The notes beneath the pieces are model-generated. The model was not told the origin of the DNA. It saw only the letters and a list, made by a program, of their open reading frames with translations, and searched no databases. The position numbers were made by a program, and so were the translations under genes. Shown here in pieces: positions 8,934-18,541 of a stretch of DNA of 56,330 nt. Position 1 is the first letter of the stretch. Each line of letters starts with the position of its first letter. Source of the stretch: Methylomonas methanica (GTDB lineage Bacteria; Pseudomonadota; Gammaproteobacteria; Methylococcales; Methylomonadaceae); NCBI GenBank assembly GCA_001644045.1, contig LUUF01000091.1, forward strand, positions 1 to 56,330. Reading direction: 5' to 3'.

Positions 8934-11900
8934 GTGGAACGGATAATCAGTTTTTTTAAAACAAAGTGGGTGCTTGAGCTGATCGGTATCGTGGTTTTGT
9001 CGGTACTGATTTGGTTTATCGGGCCTTTAATTGCGATTGCCGGCAGTGTGCCATTGGAGTCCGATTTAAGCCGGATCATAACAATCGGCGTAATAGTCGG
9101 ATGTTGGTTGCTTTACCGGCTGGTCGCTTGGTTGCTGTCGCGTAAGCGTGAGCAGCGCCTGATGGCCGATTTGGCTGGCGGAGCCGATGCAAACGATGCG
9201 CAATCGGCATCGGCGGCGGAGCTGGATGTATTGAATCGCGGCTTCGATGAGGCTTTGGCTTTGCTGAAAACTACCAGCTCCAAGCAACGCGGTCGGAAGC
9301 AATATCTTTACGAATTGCCTTGGTATGCGATTATCGGTGCGCCGGGGTCCGGCAAAACCACAGCCTTAATCAATTCCGGATTGCATTTCCCCTTGGCGGA
9401 ACGCTTAGGCAAGCATGCGGTAAAAGGCGTCAGCGGCACCCGGGATTGCGATTGGTGGTTTGCCGACGAAGCGGTGTTATTGGATACCGCCGGTCGCTAT
9501 ACCACGCAGGATAGTCACCAAGAAGTGGATGCCTCTGCCTGGCATGGTTTCTTGCAGTTGTTAAAAAAGTACCGGCCACGCCGGCCGCTGAATGGTGTGT
9601 TTGTGGCGGTGAGCGTCAGCGATTTGATACAGCAGACCGAGGAAGAATTGCGCCAGCATGCGGCGGCGATTCGGCGGCGGGTTACGGAACTCAATGCGCA
9701 ATTGGGTGTGCAATTGCCGGTGTATGTATTGTTCACCAAAGCCGACCTCGTGGCGGGATTTAGCGATTTCTTCGCTAATTTAACCGAAGACGAGCGCAGC
9801 CAGGTTTGGGGCGAGACGTTTATTCGTGCCGATAACGATAAAGAAGATCTTGCCGCCCATTTACTGCAATTCGAAAAGGCCTATGACGAATTGACCGAGA
9901 GGTTGGTGCAGCGCCGTTTGAAGCGTATCCAGGAGGAGCGCGATGTGCAGCGCCGTACGGCTATTTTCGATTTTCCGCAGCAAATGATGCTGTTCAAATC
10001 GGTGGCAACCGGGTTTCTGGATGCCGCGTTTTCCACCAATCGCTACGAAGAGCCCTTCTTGTTGCGCGGCGTTTATTTCAGCAGCGGCACCCAGGAGGGT
10101 ACGCCGATAGATCGGGTGATGGCGGCGTTGACCTCAAGCTTTAGATTGGAAAGGCAAGTGACGCCATTGATGAGCGGGCGCGGCAAAAGCTATTTTCTGA
10201 CTAAGCTCCTGAAACAAGTGGTATTTCCCGAGGCCGAATTGGTTGGCGTGGATCCGAAGATCGAACGGCGCTTTCGTTTGATGAATTTAGCCGGCTTTGC
10301 CGCTACCTTTGCGATTGTGGCGATAGCGGTAGTGGTGTGGATGGTCAGTTTTGCCACCAATAAATCGGCGATTGCCGATGTCGAAAAGCAGGTAGAAATT
10401 TACCGAGCCAGCAATCTTGTTCCCACCGATTCGCGCTCCGGTTTTTTGGCCTTATTGCCAAAGCTTAATGCCTTACAAGCCGCCAAGGACGTGTATGCTC
10501 AAACCGGCTGGAGTAGCGGCTTTGGTTTATACCAAGGCGATAAAATCGATTCGGCTGTCGATATTTCCTATCAACGTTTGCTTCGCGAAAATTTTCAGGC
10601 CTTGATTACGCTGCGCTTGAAGGAGCGTATGCAAAGCGATGAAGGCAAAAATCTGGATGTACTCTATCAACTGCTGCGCGTCTATCTGATGTTCGGCGAG
10701 CCGCAACGGATGGACGCCAAGGTTGCGCAACCCTGGGTGAAATTGGATTGGGAGCAAATGTTTGCCACCGATCCGGAGACCCAAGCTAAATTGCAACTAC
10801 ATCTGGATAATTTGTTGGCGTTGAATTTAGATCCGGCCGCTATCGATAACGGATTTGTGGATGCGGTACGCAATAAATTGACGCAAATTCCCTTGGTCAA
10901 CCAAGTCTATAGCCGCTTCAAGAGCGAGGCGTTGTTCGATCGCAGCCACGACATTTCCGTCGCGGGGCAACTGGCGCCCAATGGCGGTAGGGTGTTTACA
11001 GCAAACGGCAAGGAATTGGATACGCTGGTGGTCCCCGGCCTGTTTAGCAATTACGGCTATACGGAGCTGTTTTTGAAGAAAGGCATGCTTTATGTCAAGG
11101 AAGCCAGCGAACAAAATTGGGTGCTAGGCGTGAACGGCGCGAGTACGCCTGTCGAAATTGATCGTTTATATGGGGATTTCAAACGCCTGTATTTGGGGGA
11201 TTATCAAAAGACCTGGGATGGCGTACTGACGGCGGTTAAATTCCGTCCGCAACCCAACAATAATCAGCTGGTAGATACCTTGGATCTGCTGTCGCGTCCC
11301 GATTCGCCGCTGAAATTGTTGTTGGAATTGGTCGAAAAAAATACCGCGTTAAGCAAGCTCTCATCCGAATTGGCTGACGCTCTGGCAAAATCCACCGGCG
11401 GCGCCTTGGCCGTTCCTGAGGCAGCCACCCAAAAACTGTTGGCGATGGCCAAGCAAAGCGATGGCGGCGTCGATCCGGTTAAGGCCTTGGAGACTTACTT
11501 TGAACCTTACAATATGCAAGTGCGGGGCGCCGCCGATAGGCCAGCCCCTATCAATGCAACGATGGCAAGTATCAAAAATCTGCACGATTATCTGATGCAG
11601 ATCGGCTCCGCACCGAATAGCGGCGGTCAGGCGTTGTCTACCGAGGCTGCTCGGTTTGCCGGTGGAGGCGTCGATCCTTTACAAGCGGCCAAGATGGAAT
11701 TTGCTCGCTTGCCTGGTCCTGTCGCGGCCTCGCTGAATGCGTTGACCAGCACGGGCGGACAACAAATCAAAACCGGTGCGAAAGGGCAACTCAACGAAAT
11801 GTTGAAAACCGCGGTGACCATGCCCTGCAAGAGCGCCTTGGCCGGACGTTATCCGTTCGCCAACAATACCCAGCAGGATGTATTGATGGCGGATTTCGGC

Positions 11901-12482
11901 AAAGTCTTTGCCGCTAACGGGATTGTCGATCAATTTTTTAACACTAATCTCAAGGCATTTGTCGATACTGCGGCGGTGCAATGGCAGGAGCTCAGTTCCG
12001 ATAAGGCTTTGGGTTTGTCGGCAGCTAGTATTCGCCAGTTCCAGATCGCCTCGAAAATTCGCGACGCATTTTTTCCCGGCGGCGGCGCGGTGCCGCAAGT
12101 GCAATTCGAGTTAAAACCCTTGGCGTTGGACGATAGAGTCGGCACCTTCAGATTAAACGTCGAAGGGCAGGAATTAGTGTATCGCCATGGCCCTGAACAG
12201 TTAACTAAGTTTCAGTGGCCAGGCACCAATAACAGTGCCGGTGTAAGAGTGGTGTTTGAAGGTTTGGACGGCAAGCAAGTCAGCAAGTCCAAGGAAGGTG
12301 CCTGGGCATTGTTCAGGATGTTCGACGAGTTCAATATCCAACCCACTAACTTGCCGGATCGCTTTAATTTGACCGTGCAACTGGAGGGCTATACCGCTAA
12401 ATTCGAGTTACGCGCAGCCAGCGTGAATAATCCGTTTGGTATCAGCGAATATCAAAGCTTCCGTTGTCCGGAGTCTCTATGA
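8934..12482 (+). CDS. tssM: T6SS inner-membrane protein TssM
   Basis: TssM (IcmF family) is the large inner-membrane protein that spans the periplasm and joins TssL to the outer-membrane lipoprotein TssJ. The 1182-residue product starts at a GTG nine bases after tssL. Two N-terminal membrane segments lie near residues 15-36 and 48-68, and a third near 452-472. A complete Walker A motif, GAPGSGKT, lies at residues 135-142 in the cytoplasmic GTPase-like domain, so this is a TssM with an intact nucleotide site. The remainder is the periplasmic IcmF and TssM C-terminal region. Its stop codon overlaps the start of the next gene. Confidence 0.95.
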   Translation: MERIISFFKTKWVLELIGIVVLSVLIWFIGPLIAIAGSVPLESDLSRIITIGVIVGCWLLYRLVAWLLSRKREQRLMADLAGGADANDAQSASAAELDVLNRGFDEALALLKTTSSKQRGRKQYLYELPWYAIIGAPGSGKTTALINSGLHFPLAERLGKHAVKGVSGTRDCDWWFADEAVLLDTAGRYTTQDSHQEVDASAWHGFLQLLKKYRPRRPLNGVFVAVSVSDLIQQTEEELRQHAAAIRRRVTELNAQLGVQLPVYVLFTKADLVAGFSDFFANLTEDERSQVWGETFIRADNDKEDLAAHLLQFEKAYDELTERLVQRRLKRIQEERDVQRRTAIFDFPQQMMLFKSVATGFLDAAFSTNRYEEPFLLRGVYFSSGTQEGTPIDRVMAALTSSFRLERQVTPLMSGRGKSYFLTKLLKQVVFPEAELVGVDPKIERRFRLMNLAGFAATFAIVAIAVVVWMVSFATNKSAIADVEKQVEIYRASNLVPTDSRSGFLALLPKLNALQAAKDVYAQTGWSSGFGLYQGDKIDSAVDISYQRLLRENFQALITLRLKERMQSDEGKNLDVLYQLLRVYLMFGEPQRMDAKVAQPWVKLDWEQMFATDPETQAKLQLHLDNLLALNLDPAAIDNGFVDAVRNKLTQIPLVNQVYSRFKSEALFDRSHDISVAGQLAPNGGRVFTANGKELDTLVVPGLFSNYGYTELFLKKGMLYVKEASEQNWVLGVNGASTPVEIDRLYGDFKRLYLGDYQKTWDGVLTAVKFRPQPNNNQLVDTLDLLSRPDSPLKLLLELVEKNTALSKLSSELADALAKSTGGALAVPEAATQKLLAMAKQSDGGVDPVKALETYFEPYNMQVRGAADRPAPINATMASIKNLHDYLMQIGSAPNSGGQALSTEAARFAGGGVDPLQAAKMEFARLPGPVAASLNALTSTGGQQIKTGAKGQLNEMLKTAVTMPCKSALAGRYPFANNTQQDVLMADFGKVFAANGIVDQFFNTNLKAFVDTAAVQWQELSSDKALGLSAASIRQFQIASKIRDAFFPGGGAVPQVQFELKPLALDDRVGTFRLNVEGQELVYRHGPEQLTKFQWPGTNNSAGVRVVFEGLDGKQVSKSKEGAWALFRMFDEFNIQPTNLPDRFNLTVQLEGYTAKFELRAASVNNPFGISEYQSFRCPESL

Positions 12483-14026
12483 GTTCTGTCGACGGGCTGA
12501 GCGTAGGCTTTTTTGGAAAAGTACCGGGATTGGGAGATTTTGTCAGCCGGCGCCTGCCCAGGCATTTTATCGAGCCATGGGACCAGTGGTTACAGGCGTC
12601 GATGCGTTCCAGTCAGGAAACCTTGGGCGATACCTGGCTCTCGTTGTTTTTGGTTAGTCCGCTTTGGCGCTTTGCGCTGAGTCCCGGGGTTTGCGGCACA
12701 AGCGCCTGGGCCGGAGTGATGATGCCCAGCGTTGATAGGGTCGGTCGCTATTATCCGTTGACCTTGGCGCAAGCTGTTAATGCAGAGTCCTTGCTGCCAT
12801 TATTTTCGCCGGAATCGGAATGGTTTGCGCAATTGGAAGACGCTGCGCTGTCGGTGTTGAACGAATCCTGCGATTTGGATCTTTTCGATAAAGGACTGAT
12901 GGCAATCGGTTCGGCTGACTCTTTGGCTTCGCAGCGTTTTCAAGCCGATTCCGCCGGCGGGGTGGGGGCGGTCAATGGCAAGCTCGCATTTCGTTTCGAT
13001 TTGGAAGGTTTGGATCAGACGGACGCACTGTTTCCGCGCTTGAGCCAGAGTCTGATCGAACGCTTTATGCCCGGTTACAGCATTTGGGCGAGCGAGGGCG
13101 GCGAGGCGAATCGCCCCAGTTTACTAGTTTGCGAAGGTTTGCCGCCTATCGATACTTATGCGAGTTTTTTGCAGGGCCTGCCGCAGGCTGGCAGATCTTG
13201 GCATGTGCAGAGTTATCGGCAAAATCAAAGCGTAAAAAAAGTTGAGCGTGTGCCAAGTGCATCCTCGACAGACGCAGTGGCGAGTCAGGTCTTAACGCCG
13301 CCTAACTCAACAATGTGGGCTTCATATGGCGTTACGGTGGTCGGTAATAAGCGCAAGCATAATGAAGATGCCTTGCTCGATTGCCCGTCACTGGGCTTGT
13401 GGGTGGTTGCTGACGGTATGGGCGGGCATCAATCCGGCGATGTTGCCAGTCGCTTGGTGGTGGATTCATTGTCGACGTTGGAATTTGCCGAAAACCTGGA
13501 TAATCAGGTCGAAGCCGTTTCCCGTAAATTACACAAGATCAACGAAGATTTGTGCCGCTTTGCCTCGGGTATCCAACAAGGCAGTATTGTCGGTACCACG
13601 GTAGTGGCCTTGCTGGCTAAAGGAGCCGAGTGCGCGGCGATTTGGGCTGGCGATAGTCGTTTGTACCAATTACGTCAAGGCGAGTTTACGCAAATCACGC
13701 GCGACCACACTTTGATTGACGAATTGATGGATTCCGGGGTGATGAGCCGGGAAGTTGCGGCAAAGCAAGTTGGGGCCAATGTGATCACGCGCGCGGTCGG
13801 CGGGCAATTGACGCTGGCATTGGATGTGGTCCGCTTTCAGGCGGCTAGCGGTGATCGCTATTTGCTATGTAGCGACGGTTTGGATAAAGAATTATCGGAA
13901 GCCGAGATTGCGGAGTTGATGGCTACAGGCAGTTGCCAGTCGGCCGCCGAAGCCCTGATTAATCAGGCATTAAGTAGAAGTGGTCGAGATAACATTACCG
14001 TATTAATCGTCGAGTTTAGTGACTAA
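12479..14026 (+). CDS. fused T6SS regulator: TagF domain plus PppA (PP2C) phosphatase domain
   Basis: A 515-residue fusion of two T6SS negative regulators. I place the start at the ATG at 12479, which overlaps the tssM stop; a slightly earlier start at 12464 is possible. Residues 1 to about 235 match the TagF family (GFFGKVPGLGDFVSRRLP at the N-terminus). After a linker, residues 277-515 form a PP2C serine/threonine phosphatase with the metal-binding motifs NEDA, DGMGGHQSGD, CSDGL and GRDN intact. PppA dephosphorylates the FHA protein, and TagF represses T6SS independently. Fused TagF-PppA proteins are known, for example in Agrobacterium. The opposing kinase PpkA is not in this window. Confidence 0.92.
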   Translation: MSSVDGLSVGFFGKVPGLGDFVSRRLPRHFIEPWDQWLQASMRSSQETLGDTWLSLFLVSPLWRFALSPGVCGTSAWAGVMMPSVDRVGRYYPLTLAQAVNAESLLPLFSPESEWFAQLEDAALSVLNESCDLDLFDKGLMAIGSADSLASQRFQADSAGGVGAVNGKLAFRFDLEGLDQTDALFPRLSQSLIERFMPGYSIWASEGGEANRPSLLVCEGLPPIDTYASFLQGLPQAGRSWHVQSYRQNQSVKKVERVPSASSTDAVASQVLTPPNSTMWASYGVTVVGNKRKHNEDALLDCPSLGLWVVADGMGGHQSGDVASRLVVDSLSTLEFAENLDNQVEAVSRKLHKINEDLCRFASGIQQGSIVGTTVVALLAKGAECAAIWAGDSRLYQLRQGEFTQITRDHTLIDELMDSGVMSREVAAKQVGANVITRAVGGQLTLALDVVRFQAASGDRYLLCSDGLDKELSEAEIAELMATGSCQSAAEALINQALSRSGRDNITVLIVEFSD

Positions 14027-14732
14027 GGCTGAAAGCGGGATGCTGTCTTAAGTTCAGAATATTAGGTTTCAAACATCTTGCGGACGGAATACGGTTCGCC
14101 AGTTCTGTAACCGCCGTAATTCCCGAACAGGGCGCCTGCCGTCGCTGATGCGTTTGGGAGCAGTCTATGTTGCTTGGTGCAGATGAATCAAGTGGAGTGA
14201 AAAATGCAATGTGATCAGTAGGAGACGTTGCGATGCGCGAGGTTTTAGCTTGACGAACCACATGTCGGATTTTCTCAATTGAAATCGGCATCTACCCTCT
14301 CGGTAGCGAATCACCGCGAGTACCGAATATCGTATCCATTACGAAATACCGTGCTGATCTGGCGCCGCAATGGCGTGTCCATGTTGCGATTTTATACGCT
14401 GTTTGATTTATAAGTTCTTTTATATCATTGCTTTATAGGTTGATGGGCGATGAGTTTATGAGTTGGCACGCTAAATGATATAGATACGTTATCTATTAAT
14501 GGGCAAATGCAAATTGATAGGTATAAGATTCTGCAACATGTAGTGTTTTTTAGTTTAAGGCGCGACATGAAAAACCGACTAGACTAATGCGAATTGGTTT
14601 TGGGCTTAATACAGGCGTAACAAGTCCGGAGCACTATAGAATCGGGTCGATTGCAAGAAACGGAACATAAGGTTTCGTTATAGCTGTTCAATCGGTTGGT
14701 GTTAACAATTGCATGACGAGAGAGGCGTAAAA
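14027..14732. other. 0.7 kb regulatory gap between the two T6SS gene blocks
   Basis: About 700 bases separating tagH-tssK-tssL-tssM-tagF/pppA from tssA-clpV. No open frame here has a plausible start site or recognisable product. The segment from about 14380 to 14600 is AT-rich. A partial match to the -24 element of sigma-54 promoters, TTGGCACG, lies at 14463-14470, but the matching -12 element is poor. The stretch probably carries the promoter for tssA and the sheath genes. Confidence 0.5.
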
Positions 14733-15764
14733 ATGGCGGATTTGTCCGGATTACTAGAACCCGTTTCGGCCGAGCAGCCTTGTGGTGATAACCTTGAATA
14801 TGACAACGCCAGAGTGGCGTTGGATACCAATATTTTAGGGACTCCGGAGAATCAGTTTTCTGGAGAAAAAGCGCTGCCGCCCAACTGGCGTGAGGTTTAC
14901 AAGGAGGCGTTGGCATTATTGCAGCGTTCCAAGGATTTGCAGGTCATTTTGTACCTGATCCGGACGCTGATCAACGTTGAAGGTTGGAGAGGTTTTCGCG
15001 ATGGACTAGGCTTTCTGGAGGAATCCTTGTCCCGTTATTGGGACTCTATACACCCTCAGCTCGATCCCGACGACGGCATGGACCCGACGTCGCGAATCAA
15101 TATTTTGGAAGAGCTTGCCAGCTTCGACCTGATAATTAGGCCCTTAAGTTTAGCGGTACTGGTTGAGTCAAAAGCAATTGGCCGGTTTTGTTTGCGTGAC
15201 ATCCAATACGCAACCGACCGACTGGAAGTGCCCAAGGGTCTGACAAAGCCGGACAACGGCGCTATCAACGCGGTTTTTCTGGATGTCGATGATACGGCTT
15301 TGACCGACAATTATCAGGCGTTACTCGATAGCATCAAGATTGTCGAGAGGATCGACGCTTTTGTAAACGAAAAAGTCGGCGCCAGTCAAGGCGCGGTATT
15401 GACGCCGTTGAAAGCTTTACTGAAAGAAGCTCGGGATGATTTTGATCATTACGCGGGAGAGCGGTTGATTCGCGATACCGAGAGCGAGGCAACCGACGAT
15501 GAAAGCAGTACCGAGGCAGGTGATGATGTAAAACCAGTTAAATCGAGAGCGGTGGGCGGCGCTATTGAGTCGCGTCAGGATGTGGTGAGAACTTTGGATG
15601 CGCTTTGTAAATATTATGCGGATTACGAACCGTCTAGTCCCGTGCCCATTTTGTTGCGCCGGGCCAAGCATCTGGCAACTGCGGATTTCTTGGAAATCGT
15701 CCAAAACTTAATGCCGGATGCGCTTTCCCAAATAAGTGCGATAAAGGGTCCCGACCCGAGTTAG
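14733..15764 (+). CDS. tssA: T6SS protein TssA
   Basis: TssA (ImpA family) caps the growing T6SS tail and coordinates sheath and tube polymerisation. I choose the ATG at 14733 (MADLSGLLEPVS), preceded by a GAGAGG ribosome binding site; the upstream TTG has none. The 343-residue protein opens with the conserved ImpA N-terminal domain (about residues 1-130, with the PVSAEQPCGDNLEYD-type signature). Its shorter C-terminal half suggests the short TssA class. It leads the second T6SS block, 45 bases before tssB. Confidence 0.9.
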   Translation: MADLSGLLEPVSAEQPCGDNLEYDNARVALDTNILGTPENQFSGEKALPPNWREVYKEALALLQRSKDLQVILYLIRTLINVEGWRGFRDGLGFLEESLSRYWDSIHPQLDPDDGMDPTSRINILEELASFDLIIRPLSLAVLVESKAIGRFCLRDIQYATDRLEVPKGLTKPDNGAINAVFLDVDDTALTDNYQALLDSIKIVERIDAFVNEKVGASQGAVLTPLKALLKEARDDFDHYAGERLIRDTESEATDDESSTEAGDDVKPVKSRAVGGAIESRQDVVRTLDALCKYYADYEPSSPVPILLRRAKHLATADFLEIVQNLMPDALSQISAIKGPDPS

Positions 15765-15809
15765 AAAATGATTTTTGGTAGTCCTTCTTAATGTCTAGCG
15801 GAGAATACA

Positions 15810-16340
15810 ATGGCTGAAAGTAGTCAGAAGTTTATACAACGAAACCGGGCTCCCCGGGTACAGATTGAATACGATGTCGAACTCTACGGTTCCGAGAAAA
15901 AGGTGCAGTTGCCGTTCGTAATGGGCGTAATGTCTGATTTGTCGGGCAAACCCTCAGAACCATTGGCACCAGTGGCTGATCGCAAATTGTTGGAAATCGA
16001 TGTCGATAATTTCAATGATCGATTGAAATCGATGAAACCTCGGGTCGCGTTTCAAGTTGCCAATACCTTGACCGGCGAAGGCAATTTGAATGTCGATATC
16101 ACCTTCGAGAGTATGGATGACTTTTCCCCCGCAGCGGTTGCCAAAAAAGTGGCGGGCTTGGATAAAGTCTTGGAAGCCAGAACCCAGTTATCCAATTTGA
16201 TTACCTATATGGACGGCAAAACCGGCGCCGAGGAGTTAATTGCTAAGTTAGTCAACGATCCTGCTTTGTTGCAAACCTTGGCTGCTTCGGCGAAACCAGC
16301 GGAAACCGGTGGCGATGCTACCGAAGGCAAAGGGGAGTAA
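15810..16340 (+). CDS. tssB: T6SS contractile sheath small subunit TssB
   Basis: TssB (VipA family) forms the contractile sheath with TssC around the Hcp tube. The 176-residue product has the usual family length and the conserved N-terminal segment with the RAPRVQIEYDVE motif near residues 12-23. A GGAGA ribosome binding site lies just upstream. The gene ends three bases before tssC, giving the tight coupling expected for subunits needed in equal amounts. Confidence 0.97.
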   Translation: MAESSQKFIQRNRAPRVQIEYDVELYGSEKKVQLPFVMGVMSDLSGKPSEPLAPVADRKLLEIDVDNFNDRLKSMKPRVAFQVANTLTGEGNLNVDITFESMDDFSPAAVAKKVAGLDKVLEARTQLSNLITYMDGKTGAEELIAKLVNDPALLQTLAASAKPAETGGDATEGKGE

Positions 16341-16343
16341 GCC

Positions 16344-17831
16344 ATGGCCGAATTAGAAACCCAAGGTGGACAGGGCGCTACCCAAACCCTGGAGTTGGAT
16401 GATTTTTCCGCATTATTGTCCAAGGAATTCAAGCCGGGCACCGAGGCTGCCAATCAGGTCAATACCGCAGTAACAACCCTGGCGCAATACGCGTTACAGG
16501 ATGTTTCCAAAGTGTCCGACGATGCGATTAAAACTATCCAGTCGATTATCGCCGGCCTGGATCAGAAGATCACCGAACAATTGAATTTAGTCATACATCA
16601 TCCCGACTTTCAAAAATTGGAAGGCGCATGGCGCGGCTTGCATTACCTGGTCAACAACACCGAGACCGACGAAATGTTGAAAATTCGGGTGTTGAATATC
16701 ACCAAAAACGAGCTGGGCAAAACTTTGAAAAAATTCAAAGGTACTGCCTGGGACCAAAGTCCGCTGTTCAAAAAATTGTACGAAGAAGAATACGGCACGT
16801 TTGGCGGCGAACCCTTCGGCTGCTTGGTGGGCGACTACCATTTCGATCACAGTCCGCAAGACGTGGAATTGTTGGGCGAGATGGCAAAAATCAGTGCTTC
16901 CGCGCATACCCCGTTCATTTCCGGCGTGGCGCCATCGGTGCTGCAAATGGAGAGTTGGTCTGAATTGGCCAATCCGCGCGATTTGACCAAAATTTTTCAA
17001 ACGCCGGAATATGCTGCGTGGCGCTCGTTGCGGGAGTCCGAAGATTCGCGTTACCTCGGATTGGCCATGCCGCGCTTCCTGAGCCGTTTACCATATGGTT
17101 CAAAAACCGATCCGGTCGAAGAGTTTGATTTCGAGGAAGATACCTCTGGCGCCGATAGCAGTAAATATACTTGGTCTAATGCTGCTTACGCGATGGCTGT
17201 CAACATTAATCGCTCGTTCAAATATTACGGCTGGTGTTCGCAGATTCGCGGTATTGAATCAGGTGGCGCAGTGGAAGGATTGCCGGTGCATTCGTTTCCG
17301 ACCGACGAAGGCGGCGTCGACATGAAGTGCCCGACCGAAATCGCCATTACCGATAGGCGCGAAGCGGAATTGGCTAAAAGCGGCTTTATGCCTTTGCTAC
17401 ATAAGAAGAACACCGATTTTGCAGCATTCATCGGCGCGCAATCTTTGCAGAAGCCTGCGGAGTATCAAGATCCGGACGCTACCGCCAACGCCAATCTGGC
17501 TGCGCGTCTGCCTTACTTGTTTGCCACCTGCCGGTTTGCGCATTACCTGAAATGCATCGTTCGAGACAAAATCGGATCGTTCAAGGAACGCCAAGACATG
17601 CAGGCGTGGTTGAACACTTGGATCAGCCAATACGTGTTGACCAATCCGGCGGTGGCCACTGAAAAAGATAAAGCGCGTCGACCATTGGCTGGTGCGGAAG
17701 TGGTGGTCGAGGAAGTCGAGGGTAATCCTGGATATTATCAATCTAAGTTTTTCCTGAGGCCGCACTATCAGTTGGAAGGGTTGACGGTTTCCTTACGACT
17801 GACGTCTAAATTACCGTCGCAAAAAGGTTAG
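16344..17831 (+). CDS. tssC: T6SS contractile sheath large subunit TssC
   Basis: TssC (VipB/EvpB family), 495 residues, is the larger sheath protein; its C-terminal domain is the recognition site for ClpV after contraction. Conserved features include WRGLHYLV near residue 96 and the long central block around FGCLVGDY and RFLSRLPYG. The ribosome binding site GGGGAG overlaps the end of tssB. It is followed by a 166-base gap before hcp, which has its own strong ribosome binding site and possibly an internal promoter. Confidence 0.98.
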   Translation: MAELETQGGQGATQTLELDDFSALLSKEFKPGTEAANQVNTAVTTLAQYALQDVSKVSDDAIKTIQSIIAGLDQKITEQLNLVIHHPDFQKLEGAWRGLHYLVNNTETDEMLKIRVLNITKNELGKTLKKFKGTAWDQSPLFKKLYEEEYGTFGGEPFGCLVGDYHFDHSPQDVELLGEMAKISASAHTPFISGVAPSVLQMESWSELANPRDLTKIFQTPEYAAWRSLRESEDSRYLGLAMPRFLSRLPYGSKTDPVEEFDFEEDTSGADSSKYTWSNAAYAMAVNINRSFKYYGWCSQIRGIESGGAVEGLPVHSFPTDEGGVDMKCPTEIAITDRREAELAKSGFMPLLHKKNTDFAAFIGAQSLQKPAEYQDPDATANANLAARLPYLFATCRFAHYLKCIVRDKIGSFKERQDMQAWLNTWISQYVLTNPAVATEKDKARRPLAGAEVVVEEVEGNPGYYQSKFFLRPHYQLEGLTVSLRLTSKLPSQKG

Positions 17832-17997
17832 GTCCTATTCGTTGAATAAGGCCAGTAAGTACGCTAATTGCCGAGCCTGTAATACGAAATTCCCGGTAGT
17901 GGCGATGAGTCGTTTTATATCCCGGCTTGCCGGAGCTGTAAATCTTTGGGTGGATACCCGTTTATATTTTTATCACTAACTTCGAAAGGAGAGCATT

Positions 17998-18480
17998 ATG
18001 ATCTTATTAAAATTCGCGACTGAAATTAAAGGCGATAGCACCGTAGCCAGCCATACGGACTGGATTACCGTGGACAGTTTGCAAATGGGCGTGGGTCGTT
18101 CCATTTCGACCAGCGGCGTCGGCAAGGACCGCGATACCAGCAATCCTTCATTTTCCGAAGTCACCCTGACTAAAAGCATGGACATCGCCTCCGTGGACTT
18201 GTGGATGCAGTCCATCTGCGGCAAAAGCTTAGGTACTGCGACATTCCATTTCATCCAAACCGGCGGCGCAGATGCCAAGGGTCAAGTGTATCTGGAAATC
18301 GAACTGGCCGACGCTATCGTCAGCGGCTACAGCCAATCCAGCGGCGGTGACCGCCCTCACGAGAGCATCTCCATCAACTTTAACGAAGTCAAAATGAAGT
18401 ACAACACTTTCGGCGAAGGCGATGCACCAGCCGCAGGGGCATTCAAAGGCTGGAACTTGATGAAAAACGAAACCGTGTAA
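17998..18480 (+). CDS. hcp: T6SS tube protein Hcp
   Basis: Hcp (TssD) forms the hexameric rings of the inner T6SS tube and can carry small effectors in its lumen. The protein has 160 residues, the standard Hcp1-family length. The sequence has the typical beta-barrel pattern with a DWITVDSLQMGVGR segment near residues 20-33 and an SGGDRPHESISINF segment near 116-129. An AAGGAGAG ribosome binding site is among the strongest in the cluster. A terminator-like hairpin follows directly, which would let Hcp be made in excess over the baseplate proteins downstream. Confidence 0.97.
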   Translation: MILLKFATEIKGDSTVASHTDWITVDSLQMGVGRSISTSGVGKDRDTSNPSFSEVTLTKSMDIASVDLWMQSICGKSLGTATFHFIQTGGADAKGQVYLEIELADAIVSGYSQSSGGDRPHESISINFNEVKMKYNTFGEGDAPAAGAFKGWNLMKNETV

Positions 18481-18486
18481 TCCCCG

Positions 18487-18521
18487 ACCCCGGTGGAACC
18501 AACACCACTGGGGTTATTTTT
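18487..18521 (+). terminator. attenuating terminator between hcp and tagJ
   Basis: ACCCCGGTGG (18487-18496) pairs with CCACTGGGGT (18505-18514) with one wobble and an eight-base loop, then TTATTTTT. It sits in the 61-base gap after hcp, inside an otherwise continuous run of T6SS genes. It is therefore more likely a partial terminator that lowers expression of tagJ-tssE-tssF-tssG-clpV than a complete stop. That function is inferred. Confidence 0.7.
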
Positions 18522-18541
18522 CGCACTCATCGGAGAATCGT

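Noticed and set aside
14016-14291. A 91-codon minus-strand frame in the gap after tagF/pppA
   Set aside because: No recognisable family, no good start site, and it overlaps the end of the preceding gene on the opposite strand.
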